Shown here in pieces: positions 17,125-27,267 of a stretch of DNA of 46,856 nt (position 1 is its first letter; every line of letters starts with the position of its first letter). The notes under the pieces were generated by a model. That model was not told the DNA's origin, did not search any database, and saw only the letters and a program-made list of their open reading frames with translations. The stretch is from positions 1-46,856 of the forward strand of contig VGJU01000007.1 of assembly GCA_016867335.1 (NCBI GenBank), given 5' to 3'. Both the position numbers and the translations under genes were made by a program. This DNA is from Candidatus Zixiibacteriota bacterium (GTDB lineage: Bacteria > JAAXHH01).

Positions 17125-17913
17125 CTAATACGTGGCCCTGCCGCCGCTGAGATCGAATACGAAACCCGTGTTGAAACTCGCCTCTTTTGAGACGATCCAT
17201 GCGCTCAGCGAGGCGACTTCTTCCAGAAGTCCCAGCCGTTTCATGGGAATCTTGTCGGTCATGTATTTGATCTGCTCCGGTGGAATATCGTCCAACATGG
17301 CGGTTTTGATCACCGCCGGGGCCAACCCGTTGACCGTGATACCGGTTTCGGCAAACTCTTTGCCAGTCGCCTTGACCAGTCCGACGACACCTGCCTTGCT
17401 GGTCGAATACGCCGACATCCCGGCGTTGCCTTCTTTGCCCGCAATGGAGGCGATAAGCAGGATACGCCCGTAGTTACGCGGGATCATGACCCGCAAGGCA
17501 TGTTTGGTCATAAAAAACGACCCGATCGTGTTGACCCGAACGACCCATTCGAAACCGTCGCCATCTACTTCCGAGGTTTTGATACCGGATGGTCCTACGA
17601 TACCCGCGCAGTTGACCATGATATCGACCTGCCCGTGCCGGGTCATCACCTCACGAAATCCGGCCTCTACCGAAGTCTCGTCCGATACGTCCACTACATG
17701 ACAAGAGACCGAAACGCCCTGGGCGGTTAGGTCTTTCTCCGCCGCGATCATTTTGGCTTCGTTGACGTCGAACAGGGCGATGGCTCCGCCCTCCGCGCCG
17801 ATCCGGCCTGAGATGGCCCGGCCCAGTCCATCCGCTCCGCCCGTAATCACCGCCGTCTGTTGTACGAATCGTCGCTCCACATCCTTCTCCTTTGTACCTG
17901 TTGCTCCGTCCAT
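17125..17913 (-). CDS. SDR-family oxidoreductase (start possibly GTG near 17880)
   Basis: TAVITGGADGLGRAISGRIGAEGGAIALFDVNE, VDIMVNCAGIVG, GRILLIASIAGKEGNAGMSAYSTSKAGVVGLVKATGKEFAETGITVN. Confidence 0.92.
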   Translation of the reverse strand: MDGATGTKEKDVERRFVQQTAVITGGADGLGRAISGRIGAEGGAIALFDVNEAKMIAAEKDLTAQGVSVSCHVVDVSDETSVEAGFREVMTRHGQVDIMVNCAGIVGPSGIKTSEVDGDGFEWVVRVNTIGSFFMTKHALRVMIPRNYGRILLIASIAGKEGNAGMSAYSTSKAGVVGLVKATGKEFAETGITVNGLAPAVIKTAMLDDIPPEQIKYMTDKIPMKRLGLLEEVASLSAWIVSKEASFNTGFVFDLSGGRATY

Positions 17914-18038
17914 GTTGTATGGCTACAACCTGTTTGCTATCTGGCTGTAGCGTCCTATCTCCGCGTATCGTCCGTTGTCGCTTATCAATCGCTTGTCGGT
18001 ACGTCTTCGATACAGACGTGGGAAAACGCCACCGGTGT

Positions 18039-18827
18039 CTATCGTTCGGGTTTGTGGTTGTCGTTGGAGCCGATCGGTCCCCACGCCCAGCCGACGCCGG
18101 TTTTCCCGCCGTTCAGGTGTAGTTGCTGGTAACGCGCAAAAAAGATGCGCCATACGTCTCCATCCTGTGGCGGCAGGGGTCTGCCGTTGGCCAGCCATCC
18201 CATCCCCGACCACGGAAACGCCAGTTCCGCCGTCCATCCGCGGTGCGGTTCGGTGGTATCGTTGATCCGGCCGTCTATATGTACCGCTGTTCGAAGCCCC
18301 GGAAAGTCCCAGTCAGGAAAGGCCCAACGGTTACCGCGTGGATGACTGCCACGCCAGAAATGCTCGCCGCTCCGGTCGTGGTTACCTCCGAAAGTGACGG
18401 CTTCGGGGCGGAATACGTCGAATTCCGGCACATCAAACTTGCCGCCACGGTGGTAGGCGTCTTTCCAGATAAAGAACACATAGTAGACCGTTCCGAGCGC
18501 GTTCATTTCAAACTCGTAATAGGTGTCGCCGCCGTCGATAAAAACCTCGATGTCGTTTTCAAGAAAAATGATCGCGTCGCGCTGGGTCATGCGGGCTTCC
18601 GGGTAAGGTTCTTCCACCCGGAAGGCGATGTATAGATAGGTATCGTCCCACAGCGCGGCGACACGCGTGTCGTATACGGCGGGATGGCCGTCGATCACGT
18701 CGCAAAACCGCGGCGACCAGATGGCGTGTTGCCAGACGTCCTTGTCGAGACGTCCGTCGATATGAATCGGCCGGCGGGTGCGGTAACACCGATAGGGCGT
18801 TGTGTCGGTATCGGAAGAAAGCGACAT
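18039..18827 (-). CDS. Carbohydrate-binding family 9-like domain protein
   Basis: IDGRLDKDVWQHAIWSPRFCDVIDG, RVAALWDDTYLYIAFRVEEPYPEA, ENDIEVFIDGGDTYYEFEMNALGTVYYVFFIW. Confidence 0.8.
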   Translation of the reverse strand: MSLSSDTDTTPYRCYRTRRPIHIDGRLDKDVWQHAIWSPRFCDVIDGHPAVYDTRVAALWDDTYLYIAFRVEEPYPEARMTQRDAIIFLENDIEVFIDGGDTYYEFEMNALGTVYYVFFIWKDAYHRGGKFDVPEFDVFRPEAVTFGGNHDRSGEHFWRGSHPRGNRWAFPDWDFPGLRTAVHIDGRINDTTEPHRGWTAELAFPWSGMGWLANGRPLPPQDGDVWRIFFARYQQLHLNGGKTGVGWAWGPIGSNDNHKPER

Positions 18828-18930
18828 GCGGTCTCCTTGGGAACGGGGTGGGGTGGCCGCGGATAAAGGACCGCTTACCGGAGTCTATAAAAAAACCGCC
18901 CGTTTCGATGTTGTCAACGGGCGGCGGGAG

Positions 18931-19004
18931 GGTGGACAACGGGAGTCGAACCCGTGACCTTCAGAGCCACAGTCTGACGCTCTAACCAACTGAGCTATGC
19001 CCAC
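18931..19004 (-). tRNA. tRNA-His (GTG anticodon)
   Basis: Reverse complement GTGGGCATAGCTCAGTTGGTTAGAGCGTCAGACTGTGGCTCTGAAGGTCACGGGTTCGACTCCCGTTGTCCACC folds as a cloverleaf; G at position -1 (19005) and C73; CCA not encoded. Confidence 0.93.
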
Positions 19005-19207
19005 CACGAAAGGGTGTCTGCTACACACGATGGCCGTCTAATATAGCAGGCGACGATGCGCCATGTCAAGCATTTTCTTCCCGCAACAGAACGGCGGTCC
19101 GCTCAGTTGGGCACGTTTGCCGGACAGGGCGGCGGATAACGTTTGGTGTGTCTATTGCGGGTGTTCGTCTGTGGGTTTGCGTATCGAAAAGACGCGGGAT
19201 TACAGGG

Positions 19208-20014
19208 TTAGTACAGCCAGTTTACGGCTTCGCGCATCGGGAGCCGGAGCGCCGTCTTCGCCGGTGTAACGGTAACGTCGGCCACGGTAATACCGGCGTT
19301 GAGGGTTTGCGTGTCGTAGTGCAGATCGAAGACGTCTTCTGTTCCGCCGATGCGGGAGATGCGTATACGGGAGGGTCGCCAGACGTTTTTACGTTTTACA
19401 TACTCCTCGAACGATGTGACGCTCGACACGCCCCCGTCGGTCATCTCCTCACGCATGACGACGGATCGGGCGGGGTCTATCCATAGCCGACGCGAGACAT
19501 CGGTCGCCGAGTCCCGTACGGAAATACAGGCCAACGGCGGCTCCCATCGGTATTCGGCAATAGGCCCGGTATATCTGGAAAGATCGATCAGACCGATGGT
19601 CGCCGTTTTAAGATCGGCCGCCGGGAGGTCGAGACCCGGTATGGGGGTCGTTCGGTCGTCAGGGTGGCTTTCGAATACGACGTTCTGAGAGGGATAATAG
19701 AGCCGGACCCGGTCGTTTTCCATCGTAAGGATGGCCATGATTTGAAAAAGCGGACCGGGAATGTCGATACGAAGATGATCGGGGTGCCGGTACTGGATAC
19801 GCGCGGCCACCTGGCCTTTGTAACCGTTGAATCGTGCGTTTACGCGGGCGCTGCCTTTGAAGTCCCGGAGACGTTCCGATTCTCGACGGACTCTTTGCAG
19901 CAACACGTCGGGCGATACCGGTTCCGGACTGAGGGGTTGGGAAGTACACCCGAAAAGGGTCAGTGCCAAAAACGGTAACAACCAACACCGGAGCATATTA
20001 GCGTTGTTCGGCAT
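19208..20014 (-). CDS. Lipoprotein, LolA/LolB- or DUF4292-like
   Basis: Lipobox ALTLFGCTSQ; LRDFKGSARVNARFNGYKGQVAARIQYRHPDHLRIDIPGPLFQIMAILTMENDRVRLYYPSQNVVFE. Confidence 0.7.
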   Translation of the reverse strand: MPNNANMLRCWLLPFLALTLFGCTSQPLSPEPVSPDVLLQRVRRESERLRDFKGSARVNARFNGYKGQVAARIQYRHPDHLRIDIPGPLFQIMAILTMENDRVRLYYPSQNVVFESHPDDRTTPIPGLDLPAADLKTATIGLIDLSRYTGPIAEYRWEPPLACISVRDSATDVSRRLWIDPARSVVMREEMTDGGVSSVTSFEEYVKRKNVWRPSRIRISRIGGTEDVFDLHYDTQTLNAGITVADVTVTPAKTALRLPMREAVNWLY

Positions 20015-22322
20015 CCTTTATTTTCTGGCGGATTTTTTGTATCTGTTCTTCGGTAGCGTCGAGTTTCAGCGCTTGTTCCCAGTGTTTGACGGCGTGGCGC
20101 GGAGAACCCAGGTCGTTGACGATATCGCCCATGTGGTCGTGGATGGTGGCGCTTTCCCCGTCGTATTGCAACGCTTTCTCGATATATTTGCGTGCTTTTT
20201 TAGCCTGCCCCAGTCGATAGTACACCCAGCCGAGACTATCCAAAAAAGCACCGTTGTCCGGTGTCTGCTCAACGGCTTTTTCGATCATCACCCGCGCTTC
20301 TTCGAGACGAAGCCCTTTATCCGCCAGAATATAACCCAGATAGTTGAGCGTATAGGGATCGTTCGGTTCCGTTTTTAGCGCGGATTCGAAGGTGGCTACC
20401 GCCTGGTCGAACTGCCCGGACTGGTCGTACGATTGTCCCAAAAGAAACAGAATGCGTGGGTTGTCGGGAAATTTCTCCAGTCCCGCTCGGGCGACTTCAA
20501 TGGCTTCCGTATACTTCTTTTGTTCGGTATGGGCGTAGCCCAGATAAAACCAGAGTTCAGGATCGTTGGGAACCGCTACCGTGCCCTTTCGAAAAATCTC
20601 TATACTGGTATCGTAGTTTTTTTGGCGCATCTGGACGACCCCGAGATTTACCCATGCACGGGAGTCGCCGCGATTTCGTTCGATGACCCGCTCAAACTGC
20701 GCCGTTGCCTGATCGTAGTTTTTCCGGGACATATAGCTCACGCCGAGATACAGGTTCAAGTCCGGGTGATCGGGCAAATAGGTCATGGCCTGTTGGATGA
20801 TGTTTTCCGCCTCGGTGTGTTTTTCTTGTCGCATGTAGGCAAGGCTCAGGTTGATCCAGCCACGGGTATCCGTTTTGTCGAGACTGATCACCCGCTGAAA
20901 CTGTTCTATCGCCGGGGCGTAGTGGTTGTCGTCCAAATATACGTCCGCCAAGTTGAGCCGAAGGTCCACATTTTGCGGCAATACGGACAACCCTTCTTCA
21001 AACGTTTTGATGCCTTGTTTTCGGTTTCCCTGATCGATATAGGCATAGGCCAGCGACATCCAACTCCGGGGATATTTTTTGTCTATAACGAGCGCATTTT
21101 TGAACTGTTGTATGGCCTGTTTATGATTTTTGTCGTCCAAGTAGACCGATCCGAGATAAAGAAACAGGTCGGGGTCGGTGGGGATCAGCTTGATGGCCTG
21201 ATGCAACACGGATATCGCTTCGCTTTTGCGTTCCTGTCTGCGGTAGACCAGACTCAGATTGATCCAGCTTCCCGCGTCCGCCGAGTTGAGGTTCGCGGCC
21301 TCTTGAAATTCCAGCGCGGCACGGTCCAGTTTTTCCTTCTCCAAAAACACAAGTCCGAGCGTTCCGTGCAAGTCGGCGTTGCGCGGCATTTTTTGAAGCC
21401 CTTCGAACAACAGCGTTTCGGCTTCTTCCAACCGCTCATTGCGTCGGTATGCGTTTGCCAGATCGAGCCAGTGACGCGGTGTCGCCGGATCGTGGTCCAA
21501 CACTTGGCGAAATTCCGTTATGGCTTCGTTTGTGCGACGCATAAACGTCAACACTTCGCCGAGTCGTTGACGGATCGCCATTTCGTTGTTGGGTTTCAAC
21601 GCGAGTATCTCCCGGTATTCGTCGATGGCCTTGCCCCACTGTTGTTGTTTTTCGTAAATCTGGGTCAGACCGATATGCGCGCGCAGCGAGTTGGGGTATT
21701 CGTCGAGCACTTTCTGAAACGCGACGATCGCCTTGTCCGGCATGTTGTGCGATAGATAGGTTTCGGCCAAACGGAAATGAAGATCGGCGGATCGGGGAAT
21801 CAGTCGTCCCAGTGCTTCGAGCGATTTCAACAATAGCGTGTCGTCTTTTGCGGTTTCAGCGATTTCGGCGAGGGCAAAATGCGCCTCCACATTGTCCGGA
21901 TCGAGCGCGGTTACCCGTTTGAATGCCTGACGCGCTTGCTCGGTACGGCGAAGATCGTTATGACATTTGGCAAGGACGAGCAGGGCCGCCACGTTGTCAG
22001 GGTCCAGCAAAAGGGTTTTTTCGGCGTAGGCCTGTGCTTCCTTGCGTTGCCCGGTTTGATAGTAATCGACAGCAAGCGCGGAAAAGATGGCGGGCGACGA
22101 AGAGTCGTAGCGTACAGCTTCGAGATATTCCCGGATGGCGCTTACCAGATCGTTCTGGGCATCGAAAAGACCGCCCCGACCAAAATGTTCAAAGGCGCGT
22201 GCCGCGGCGTCTTCTTGGGCCAGCACCGGAGGCGCCGAAAAACTATGTGCCGTCCACAAGCAGATCGCCATGACAAGCGTCGATACGATCCCGCGCACCC
22301 GCCCATTCTGTATCGCGCTCAT
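19998..22322 (-). CDS. Large TPR-repeat protein
   Basis: Long run of TPR motifs (DNVEAHFALAEIAETAKDD..., NYDQATAQFERVIERNRGDSRAWVNLGVVQMRQKNYDTSIEIF); signal peptide after the internal MSAIQNGRV start. Confidence 0.85.
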   Translation of the reverse strand: MSAIQNGRVRGIVSTLVMAICLWTAHSFSAPPVLAQEDAAARAFEHFGRGGLFDAQNDLVSAIREYLEAVRYDSSSPAIFSALAVDYYQTGQRKEAQAYAEKTLLLDPDNVAALLVLAKCHNDLRRTEQARQAFKRVTALDPDNVEAHFALAEIAETAKDDTLLLKSLEALGRLIPRSADLHFRLAETYLSHNMPDKAIVAFQKVLDEYPNSLRAHIGLTQIYEKQQQWGKAIDEYREILALKPNNEMAIRQRLGEVLTFMRRTNEAITEFRQVLDHDPATPRHWLDLANAYRRNERLEEAETLLFEGLQKMPRNADLHGTLGLVFLEKEKLDRAALEFQEAANLNSADAGSWINLSLVYRRQERKSEAISVLHQAIKLIPTDPDLFLYLGSVYLDDKNHKQAIQQFKNALVIDKKYPRSWMSLAYAYIDQGNRKQGIKTFEEGLSVLPQNVDLRLNLADVYLDDNHYAPAIEQFQRVISLDKTDTRGWINLSLAYMRQEKHTEAENIIQQAMTYLPDHPDLNLYLGVSYMSRKNYDQATAQFERVIERNRGDSRAWVNLGVVQMRQKNYDTSIEIFRKGTVAVPNDPELWFYLGYAHTEQKKYTEAIEVARAGLEKFPDNPRILFLLGQSYDQSGQFDQAVATFESALKTEPNDPYTLNYLGYILADKGLRLEEARVMIEKAVEQTPDNGAFLDSLGWVYYRLGQAKKARKYIEKALQYDGESATIHDHMGDIVNDLGSPRHAVKHWEQALKLDATEEQIQKIRQKIKDAEQR

Positions 22323-22341
22323 GAAAAGCTCCCTGTAAAGA

Positions 22342-23661
22342 CTACCGCAGAATGCGGGAGACGTCGTTATATAGCACGAAAACCATGATGACAAGCAGCA
22401 GGGCCATGCCGGTCTGCTGCCAGATGAGTCGTTGACGCAACGAAAGCGGACGACGGATCAACCCTTCGACACCGAGGATGAGCAACTGGCCGCCGTCCAG
22501 CGCCGGAATGGGCAAAAGATTGAGTATGGCCAGATTGATGCTCAGAAAAGCCATAAAACCGAAAAGGCTTCCCGCACCCCGCTGTGCGCTTTCGCCGGCC
22601 ATCTTGGCAATAGCAAGCGGTCCCCCTACCGTATCCGTGGAAACTTCCCTACTCACCAGTTTTTTGACAAAGGTGATGATAGTCCACGAAACACCGACCA
22701 CCTGAAGACCTGCATATTGTATCGCTTCTATCGGACCCACTGGGCTCATGTGCAGATGGTCTTCCTGGGTGATCCCGATCCTGCCCACCTTCATCATTTC
22801 GCCGTTTTCGGGGTTTACATCGTCGGCTATATCGGGCACGATGCTTGCCTCGAAGGGTTTTCCGTCTCTACGCCATGCGATGACCGTCTCGATACCCGGT
22901 CTGGTTTTTATCATATTGACCATTTCATACCATTGCGTAATTGGCTGACCGTCCACCGAGACGATCGTATCGCCGGGCCGCAGGTCCGCCCTCTCCGCAG
23001 GAGAACCCGACAAAACGGTGCTGACCGTCGATGCCCTGAAATAATCCAATCCTTTAAGACGCGCCGCCGGATCCGACAGGGTCCCGAAATCGACCGTCGT
23101 CGTCGTTTCGACCCCCGCTCGCGCATAACGGACCGAAAAACGCGATAGCGTGGATTCTGCGAATCCTTTCTGCACCTCGTCCCATGTCGTTACCGGTTTT
23201 CCGGCAATCTGCGTAATCCGGTCGCTCACCGTCAACCCCGCCGCATCATACGGGCTTCCCCCGTTGACGCGACCGATAGTAGTTGTGTCGATCAGGGCAA
23301 CTCCGACAAAAGTGAGAAATATCCAAAAGACAACAAAGGCCAACAGGAAGTTCATCATTGGACCGGCGGCGATGACAAACGCACGGGCGCTCAACGACTT
23401 TGACTGAAATTCCCACGGTTCGCCCTTCATATCCTCCGAGTCGGGATGTTCACCGGCCATTTTGACGTACCCGCCAAGCGGAACCCACGAAATACAGTAC
23501 TCCGTATCACCTACAGTCTTACCGATCATTTTGGGTGGAAAACCGAGCGAAAATCGCTCGACTTTGATCCCCATGCGTTTTGCCGCCAGAAAGTGGCCGA
23601 GTTCGTGTACGAATACGAGCAATCCAAGCACAAACACGGCCGACAAAATCGTAATCAACAT
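22342..23661 (-). CDS. rseP: RIP metalloprotease RseP (site-2 protease)
   Basis: VFVHELGHFLAAKRMGIKVERFSLGFPPK, two PDZ-like regions, NLLPIPALDGGQLLILGVEGL. Confidence 0.95.
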   Translation of the reverse strand: MLITILSAVFVLGLLVFVHELGHFLAAKRMGIKVERFSLGFPPKMIGKTVGDTEYCISWVPLGGYVKMAGEHPDSEDMKGEPWEFQSKSLSARAFVIAAGPMMNFLLAFVVFWIFLTFVGVALIDTTTIGRVNGGSPYDAAGLTVSDRITQIAGKPVTTWDEVQKGFAESTLSRFSVRYARAGVETTTTVDFGTLSDPAARLKGLDYFRASTVSTVLSGSPAERADLRPGDTIVSVDGQPITQWYEMVNMIKTRPGIETVIAWRRDGKPFEASIVPDIADDVNPENGEMMKVGRIGITQEDHLHMSPVGPIEAIQYAGLQVVGVSWTIITFVKKLVSREVSTDTVGGPLAIAKMAGESAQRGAGSLFGFMAFLSINLAILNLLPIPALDGGQLLILGVEGLIRRPLSLRQRLIWQQTGMALLLVIMVFVLYNDVSRILR

Positions 23662-23800
23662 ATACCTCCTGCGGTTTCTCTAAGACACATCCGACCATTT
23701 GTAAGGTAACACCCGACATAACGGGTTGCCAAACCGTTTTTATACTAACGCCCACCTATGGCTTTGGGTTTCCGGTTTTTTGCCGACATCCAGACGACGG

Positions 23801-24973
23801 TTAGGTTTTCCCGGTGTGCAGTCGTTCGCGACAAAAGGTGCGTGCCCATGCGTCCGCCGTCATGACGTCGTCGAGCGTCAACCCGTTTCCCGTGGAAGAC
23901 GGATAGGTTCGAGTATAGACGGACAACGCCTCGTCGATCAAAGCAGGTATTTGGGTAAAGTTGGCCTCCTGCTCCAGAAAGGCGCTGACGGCGATTTCGT
24001 CGGCGGCGCTCAACACGGCGGGCAAAGTATGGCCTGCCTGTCCGGCGCGATAGGCGAGGTCCAAACAAGGAAATTTTTCTCTGTCCGGCGGTTGAAAAGT
24101 CAGTTGCCATGTCTGTCTGAGATCGAAACGGGGCCAACCCGCCTCCAGCCGTTCGGGATAGGCCAGCGCATACTGGATGGGAAGCCGCATGTCCGGCACG
24201 CCGAGTTGCGCCAGAATCGCCCCGTCCTCCATCTCCACCATGGAATGGATGATCGACTGAGGATGGATTACCACGTCGATGCGGGAAAACGGAAGCCCGA
24301 ACAACCAGTGGGCTTCCAAGACCTCGAAACCTTTGTTCATAAGCGTAGCCGAGTCGATGGTCACTTTGCGGCCCATGGCCCATGTAGGATGCGCCAACGC
24401 CTCGCCAGGGGACATGCGGGTCAGGTGTGCAGGATCGGTACGCAGAAACGGCCCACCCGATGCCGTCAAGATGATCCGGTGTATTCGGTCCCGGTCCTGA
24501 CCGGCCAGACACTGGTGAATCGCGCTATGTTCGCTGTCTACCGGCAGAATCTCCACCCCCGCCCGGCGTGCGGCAGCGGTTACGATCTCGCCTGCCATCA
24601 CGAGAATTTCCTTGTTGGCAAGCGCAATGGTCTTTTTAGCCTCGATGGCGCGTAGGGTAGGGAGAAAACCGGCACTTCCAGGCAATGCGCTGACGACGAT
24701 GTCCACCTCCGGATGTGTCACCACGTCGATCAAGCCCTCAAGACCGGTACGAACAGACGGACGGCCATGATAATTCGGTAGTTCCGCTGCAAAACGCTCT
24801 TCCATGACAGCAGCGATTTGGGGTCGAAACCGGGCGATCTGCTCGCTAAGGAGTGCGGATCGGCTGTTGGCGGTCAAACCGACGACCGTGAACCGGTCGG
24901 GGAATCGGGCGATCACGTCAAGGGTCTGTACGCCCACCGAACCTGTGGAACCGAGGATGGCGATACGCTTCAT
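23801..24973 (-). CDS. dxr: 1-deoxy-D-xylulose 5-phosphate reductoisomerase
   Basis: IAILGSTGSVGVQTLDVIARFPDRF, ANKEILVMAGEIV, LPVDSEHSAIHQCL, TMGRKVTIDSATLMNKGFEVLEAHWLF-type motif (AMGRKVTIDSATLMNKG), IHPQSIIHSMVE. Confidence 0.97.
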   Translation of the reverse strand: MKRIAILGSTGSVGVQTLDVIARFPDRFTVVGLTANSRSALLSEQIARFRPQIAAVMEERFAAELPNYHGRPSVRTGLEGLIDVVTHPEVDIVVSALPGSAGFLPTLRAIEAKKTIALANKEILVMAGEIVTAAARRAGVEILPVDSEHSAIHQCLAGQDRDRIHRIILTASGGPFLRTDPAHLTRMSPGEALAHPTWAMGRKVTIDSATLMNKGFEVLEAHWLFGLPFSRIDVVIHPQSIIHSMVEMEDGAILAQLGVPDMRLPIQYALAYPERLEAGWPRFDLRQTWQLTFQPPDREKFPCLDLAYRAGQAGHTLPAVLSAADEIAVSAFLEQEANFTQIPALIDEALSVYTRTYPSSTGNGLTLDDVMTADAWARTFCRERLHTGKT

Positions 24974-24994
24974 CTTATTGTCCGGGGTTTCGGG

Positions 24995-25831
24995 CTATAG
25001 AGAGACACGGACGGCAAATTCCGTAAGATAGTAATATACACACGGGGCGACAAATAACACACTGTCAAAGCGGTCCAGCACACCCCCGTGACCGGGGATG
25101 ATATGCGATGAGTCTTTGATGCCTGCGTCGCGTTTGAGCACCGACTCGGCAAGGTCGCCCGTCTGAGCCACCACGCTACCGATCGTGCCGAGCAGCAGAC
25201 ATTCGGATGGGCTCAGAAAAGGAAACAGCACCGGTCTCAGGGCAAACAATCCCAGCACCGTGCCTACCGTTCCCCCGATAGCGCCTTCTACGGTTTTTCC
25301 GGCGCTTACGCGGGGAATAAGTTTATGGCGTCCGACAAAACGCCCCGTAAAATACGCCGCTGTGTCGCAAAACCAAGGGATGACAAAGGCCAGCAACACA
25401 GCTCCCATGCCTCGGTTATCGTATTCGGGGGTATCGAGATTGTCCAGCAGAATCAGATGGCTTAACAAACCGCCTGTATACACCACGCCAAACAGACCGG
25501 CTCCCGTGTTGAGAAGCGGCGAACGGCTGTCCGTAAGGAAAATCTCGATGGCGGCGGAGAAGAGAACAAAAAACACCAGAATCGGAAGCGCGTGCTGTCC
25601 CTCGTTTTGCCATGCGTCCACACACAGCAGACATATCGCCGTCATGCCCGGCAGACGAACCGGGTTGAGCGTCTTGACACGGACGATACCGTAAAACTCC
25701 CACAGACCGACAACCGCTACGAGGGTGACAAAACCAAAGACATAAACGCCTCCCGCCCACGTCAGGGCCACGATTCCGGGAATAAAAGCAAGCCCCACCA
25801 GAATACGGACCCACACGTTGGAAACGGTCAC
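24995..25831 (-). CDS. cdsA: Phosphatidate cytidylyltransferase
   Basis: WFCDTAAYFTGRFVGRHKLIPRVSAGKTVEGAIGG, VVAQTGDLAESVLKRDAGIKDSSHIIPGHGGVLDRFDS. Confidence 0.95.
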   Translation of the reverse strand: MTVSNVWVRILVGLAFIPGIVALTWAGGVYVFGFVTLVAVVGLWEFYGIVRVKTLNPVRLPGMTAICLLCVDAWQNEGQHALPILVFFVLFSAAIEIFLTDSRSPLLNTGAGLFGVVYTGGLLSHLILLDNLDTPEYDNRGMGAVLLAFVIPWFCDTAAYFTGRFVGRHKLIPRVSAGKTVEGAIGGTVGTVLGLFALRPVLFPFLSPSECLLLGTIGSVVAQTGDLAESVLKRDAGIKDSSHIIPGHGGVLDRFDSVLFVAPCVYYYLTEFAVRVSL

Positions 25832-25846
25832 GGAAGGGGGTCTCCG

Positions 25847-26629
25847 TCAGGAGGAATGCCGAACTTGGTCGCCGGTCAGCCCGAATCGCCGCTCCCGGAG
25901 TTGATAGTCGAGAATGGCTTCGTAGAAATGCTGCCGAGAAAAATCGGGCCAATAAACGGGAGAAACCACAATTTCGGTATAGGCAAGCTGGTACAGCAGA
26001 AAATTGCTGATCCGCATTTCGCCGCTGGTGCGGATAAAAAGGTCCGGGTCGAGTAGCCCAGCCGTCTGAAGATATTTTTCAAATAAGTTTTCGTCTATGG
26101 CTTCAGGTGGGAATTTACCGTCAAGCACGTCGCGGGAGATACGCTGGGCAGCCTCTATCAGTTCTCTGCGTCCGCCGTAATTGAGCGCCAGATTGAGTCG
26201 CAACCCCGAATTGCCAGCCGTCTGCTCGATCGCGTATCCTATCGCTTCTCGTGTCGCATCTGGCAGTTCGTCCCACCGACCGCTTACGGTGATACGCACA
26301 TTGCTCCGATTGATTTCTTTTACTTCACTACGAACCGTCTGGACGAGAAGCCGCATGAGCGCGTTTACTTCCCATTGAGGACGTTTCCAGTTTTCGGTGG
26401 AAAAGGCAAACAGCGTCAACGTCTCCAATCCCAGTTCGCCAGAGGCTCGGACGATCTCTCGAACCGTATTGACGCCGGCGCGATGTCCTACTTGGCGGGG
26501 CAGACCGCGCCGTTTGGCCCAGCGTCCGTTGCCGTCCATGACGATTGCAATATGCCGGGGTAGCCGTTTGCGGTCGATCCGGGCAAGAAGAACTTCTTCT
26601 GATGGGGAATCCTGATTCATTCGGCTCAA
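25847..26629 (-). CDS. uppS: Isoprenyl transferase (undecaprenyl diphosphate synthase)
   Basis: PRHIAIVMDGNGRWAKRRGLPRQVGHRAGVNTVREIV, TLFAFSTENWKRPQWEVNALM, DLFIRTSGEMRISNFLLYQLAYTEIVVSPVYWPDF. Confidence 0.97.
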   Translation of the reverse strand: MSRMNQDSPSEEVLLARIDRKRLPRHIAIVMDGNGRWAKRRGLPRQVGHRAGVNTVREIVRASGELGLETLTLFAFSTENWKRPQWEVNALMRLLVQTVRSEVKEINRSNVRITVSGRWDELPDATREAIGYAIEQTAGNSGLRLNLALNYGGRRELIEAAQRISRDVLDGKFPPEAIDENLFEKYLQTAGLLDPDLFIRTSGEMRISNFLLYQLAYTEIVVSPVYWPDFSRQHFYEAILDYQLRERRFGLTGDQVRHSS

Positions 26630-26694
26630 GGGGGAAGGGGGCCGAAAACGGGCAAAAAAAGGGAAGTATCCGAAAGACGCCGTGCTTGCGGCGG

Positions 26695-27255
26695 TCAGAT
26701 CTCCATGATCTCGGCTTCTTTACGCTGGATGACGTGGTCTACGTCCTGAATATGACGGTCCGTCGCCTCCTGAATCGTCTTCTGGAAACGCTTGCTTTCA
26801 TCTTCGGAAATGGCACCGTCCTTTTCTTCTTTCTTGAGCCGGTCGAGACTGTCCCGGCGGACGTTACGAACGCTGACCTTGATCTCCTCACCCAGCTTAC
26901 GGATCAGTTTGACGTATTCTTTGCGTCGCTCTTCGGTCAAAGCCGGAACCGGGATGTGCAAGACGTTGCCGTCGCTGCGAGGCATGAGACCGAGTTCCGA
27001 TTTTTGAATGGCCCGCTCGATCAAGGGAATCGATTTTTTATCCCACGGTTGTACCTGAATTGTCTTGGGATCGGGCGTGGTCACGCTGGCTACCTGATTG
27101 AGTGGGACCATGGCTCCGTAGGCTTCTACCCGAATGTTGTCGAGAAGCGCCGGGCTGGCCTTGCTCGTCCGAATGCCGGCAAGTTCCTTGCGCAACATCT
27201 CCATCGAGTGGTCCATCTTGTGGGTCATCTCGGAAAGAATCTGTTTGGCGTCCAT
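26695..27255 (-). CDS. frr: Ribosome recycling factor
   Basis: MDHSMEMLRKELAGIRTSKASPALLDNIRVEAYGAMVPLNQVASVTTPDPKTIQVQPWDK. Confidence 0.97.
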   Translation of the reverse strand: MDAKQILSEMTHKMDHSMEMLRKELAGIRTSKASPALLDNIRVEAYGAMVPLNQVASVTTPDPKTIQVQPWDKKSIPLIERAIQKSELGLMPRSDGNVLHIPVPALTEERRKEYVKLIRKLGEEIKVSVRNVRRDSLDRLKKEEKDGAISEDESKRFQKTIQEATDRHIQDVDHVIQRKEAEIMEI

Positions 27256-27267
27256 GCCCGGTCTCCT

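Noticed and set aside
20433-21755. 440-aa plus-strand ORF
   Set aside because: Antisense shadow of the 798-aa TPR protein; repetitive translation mirrors the TPR repeats.
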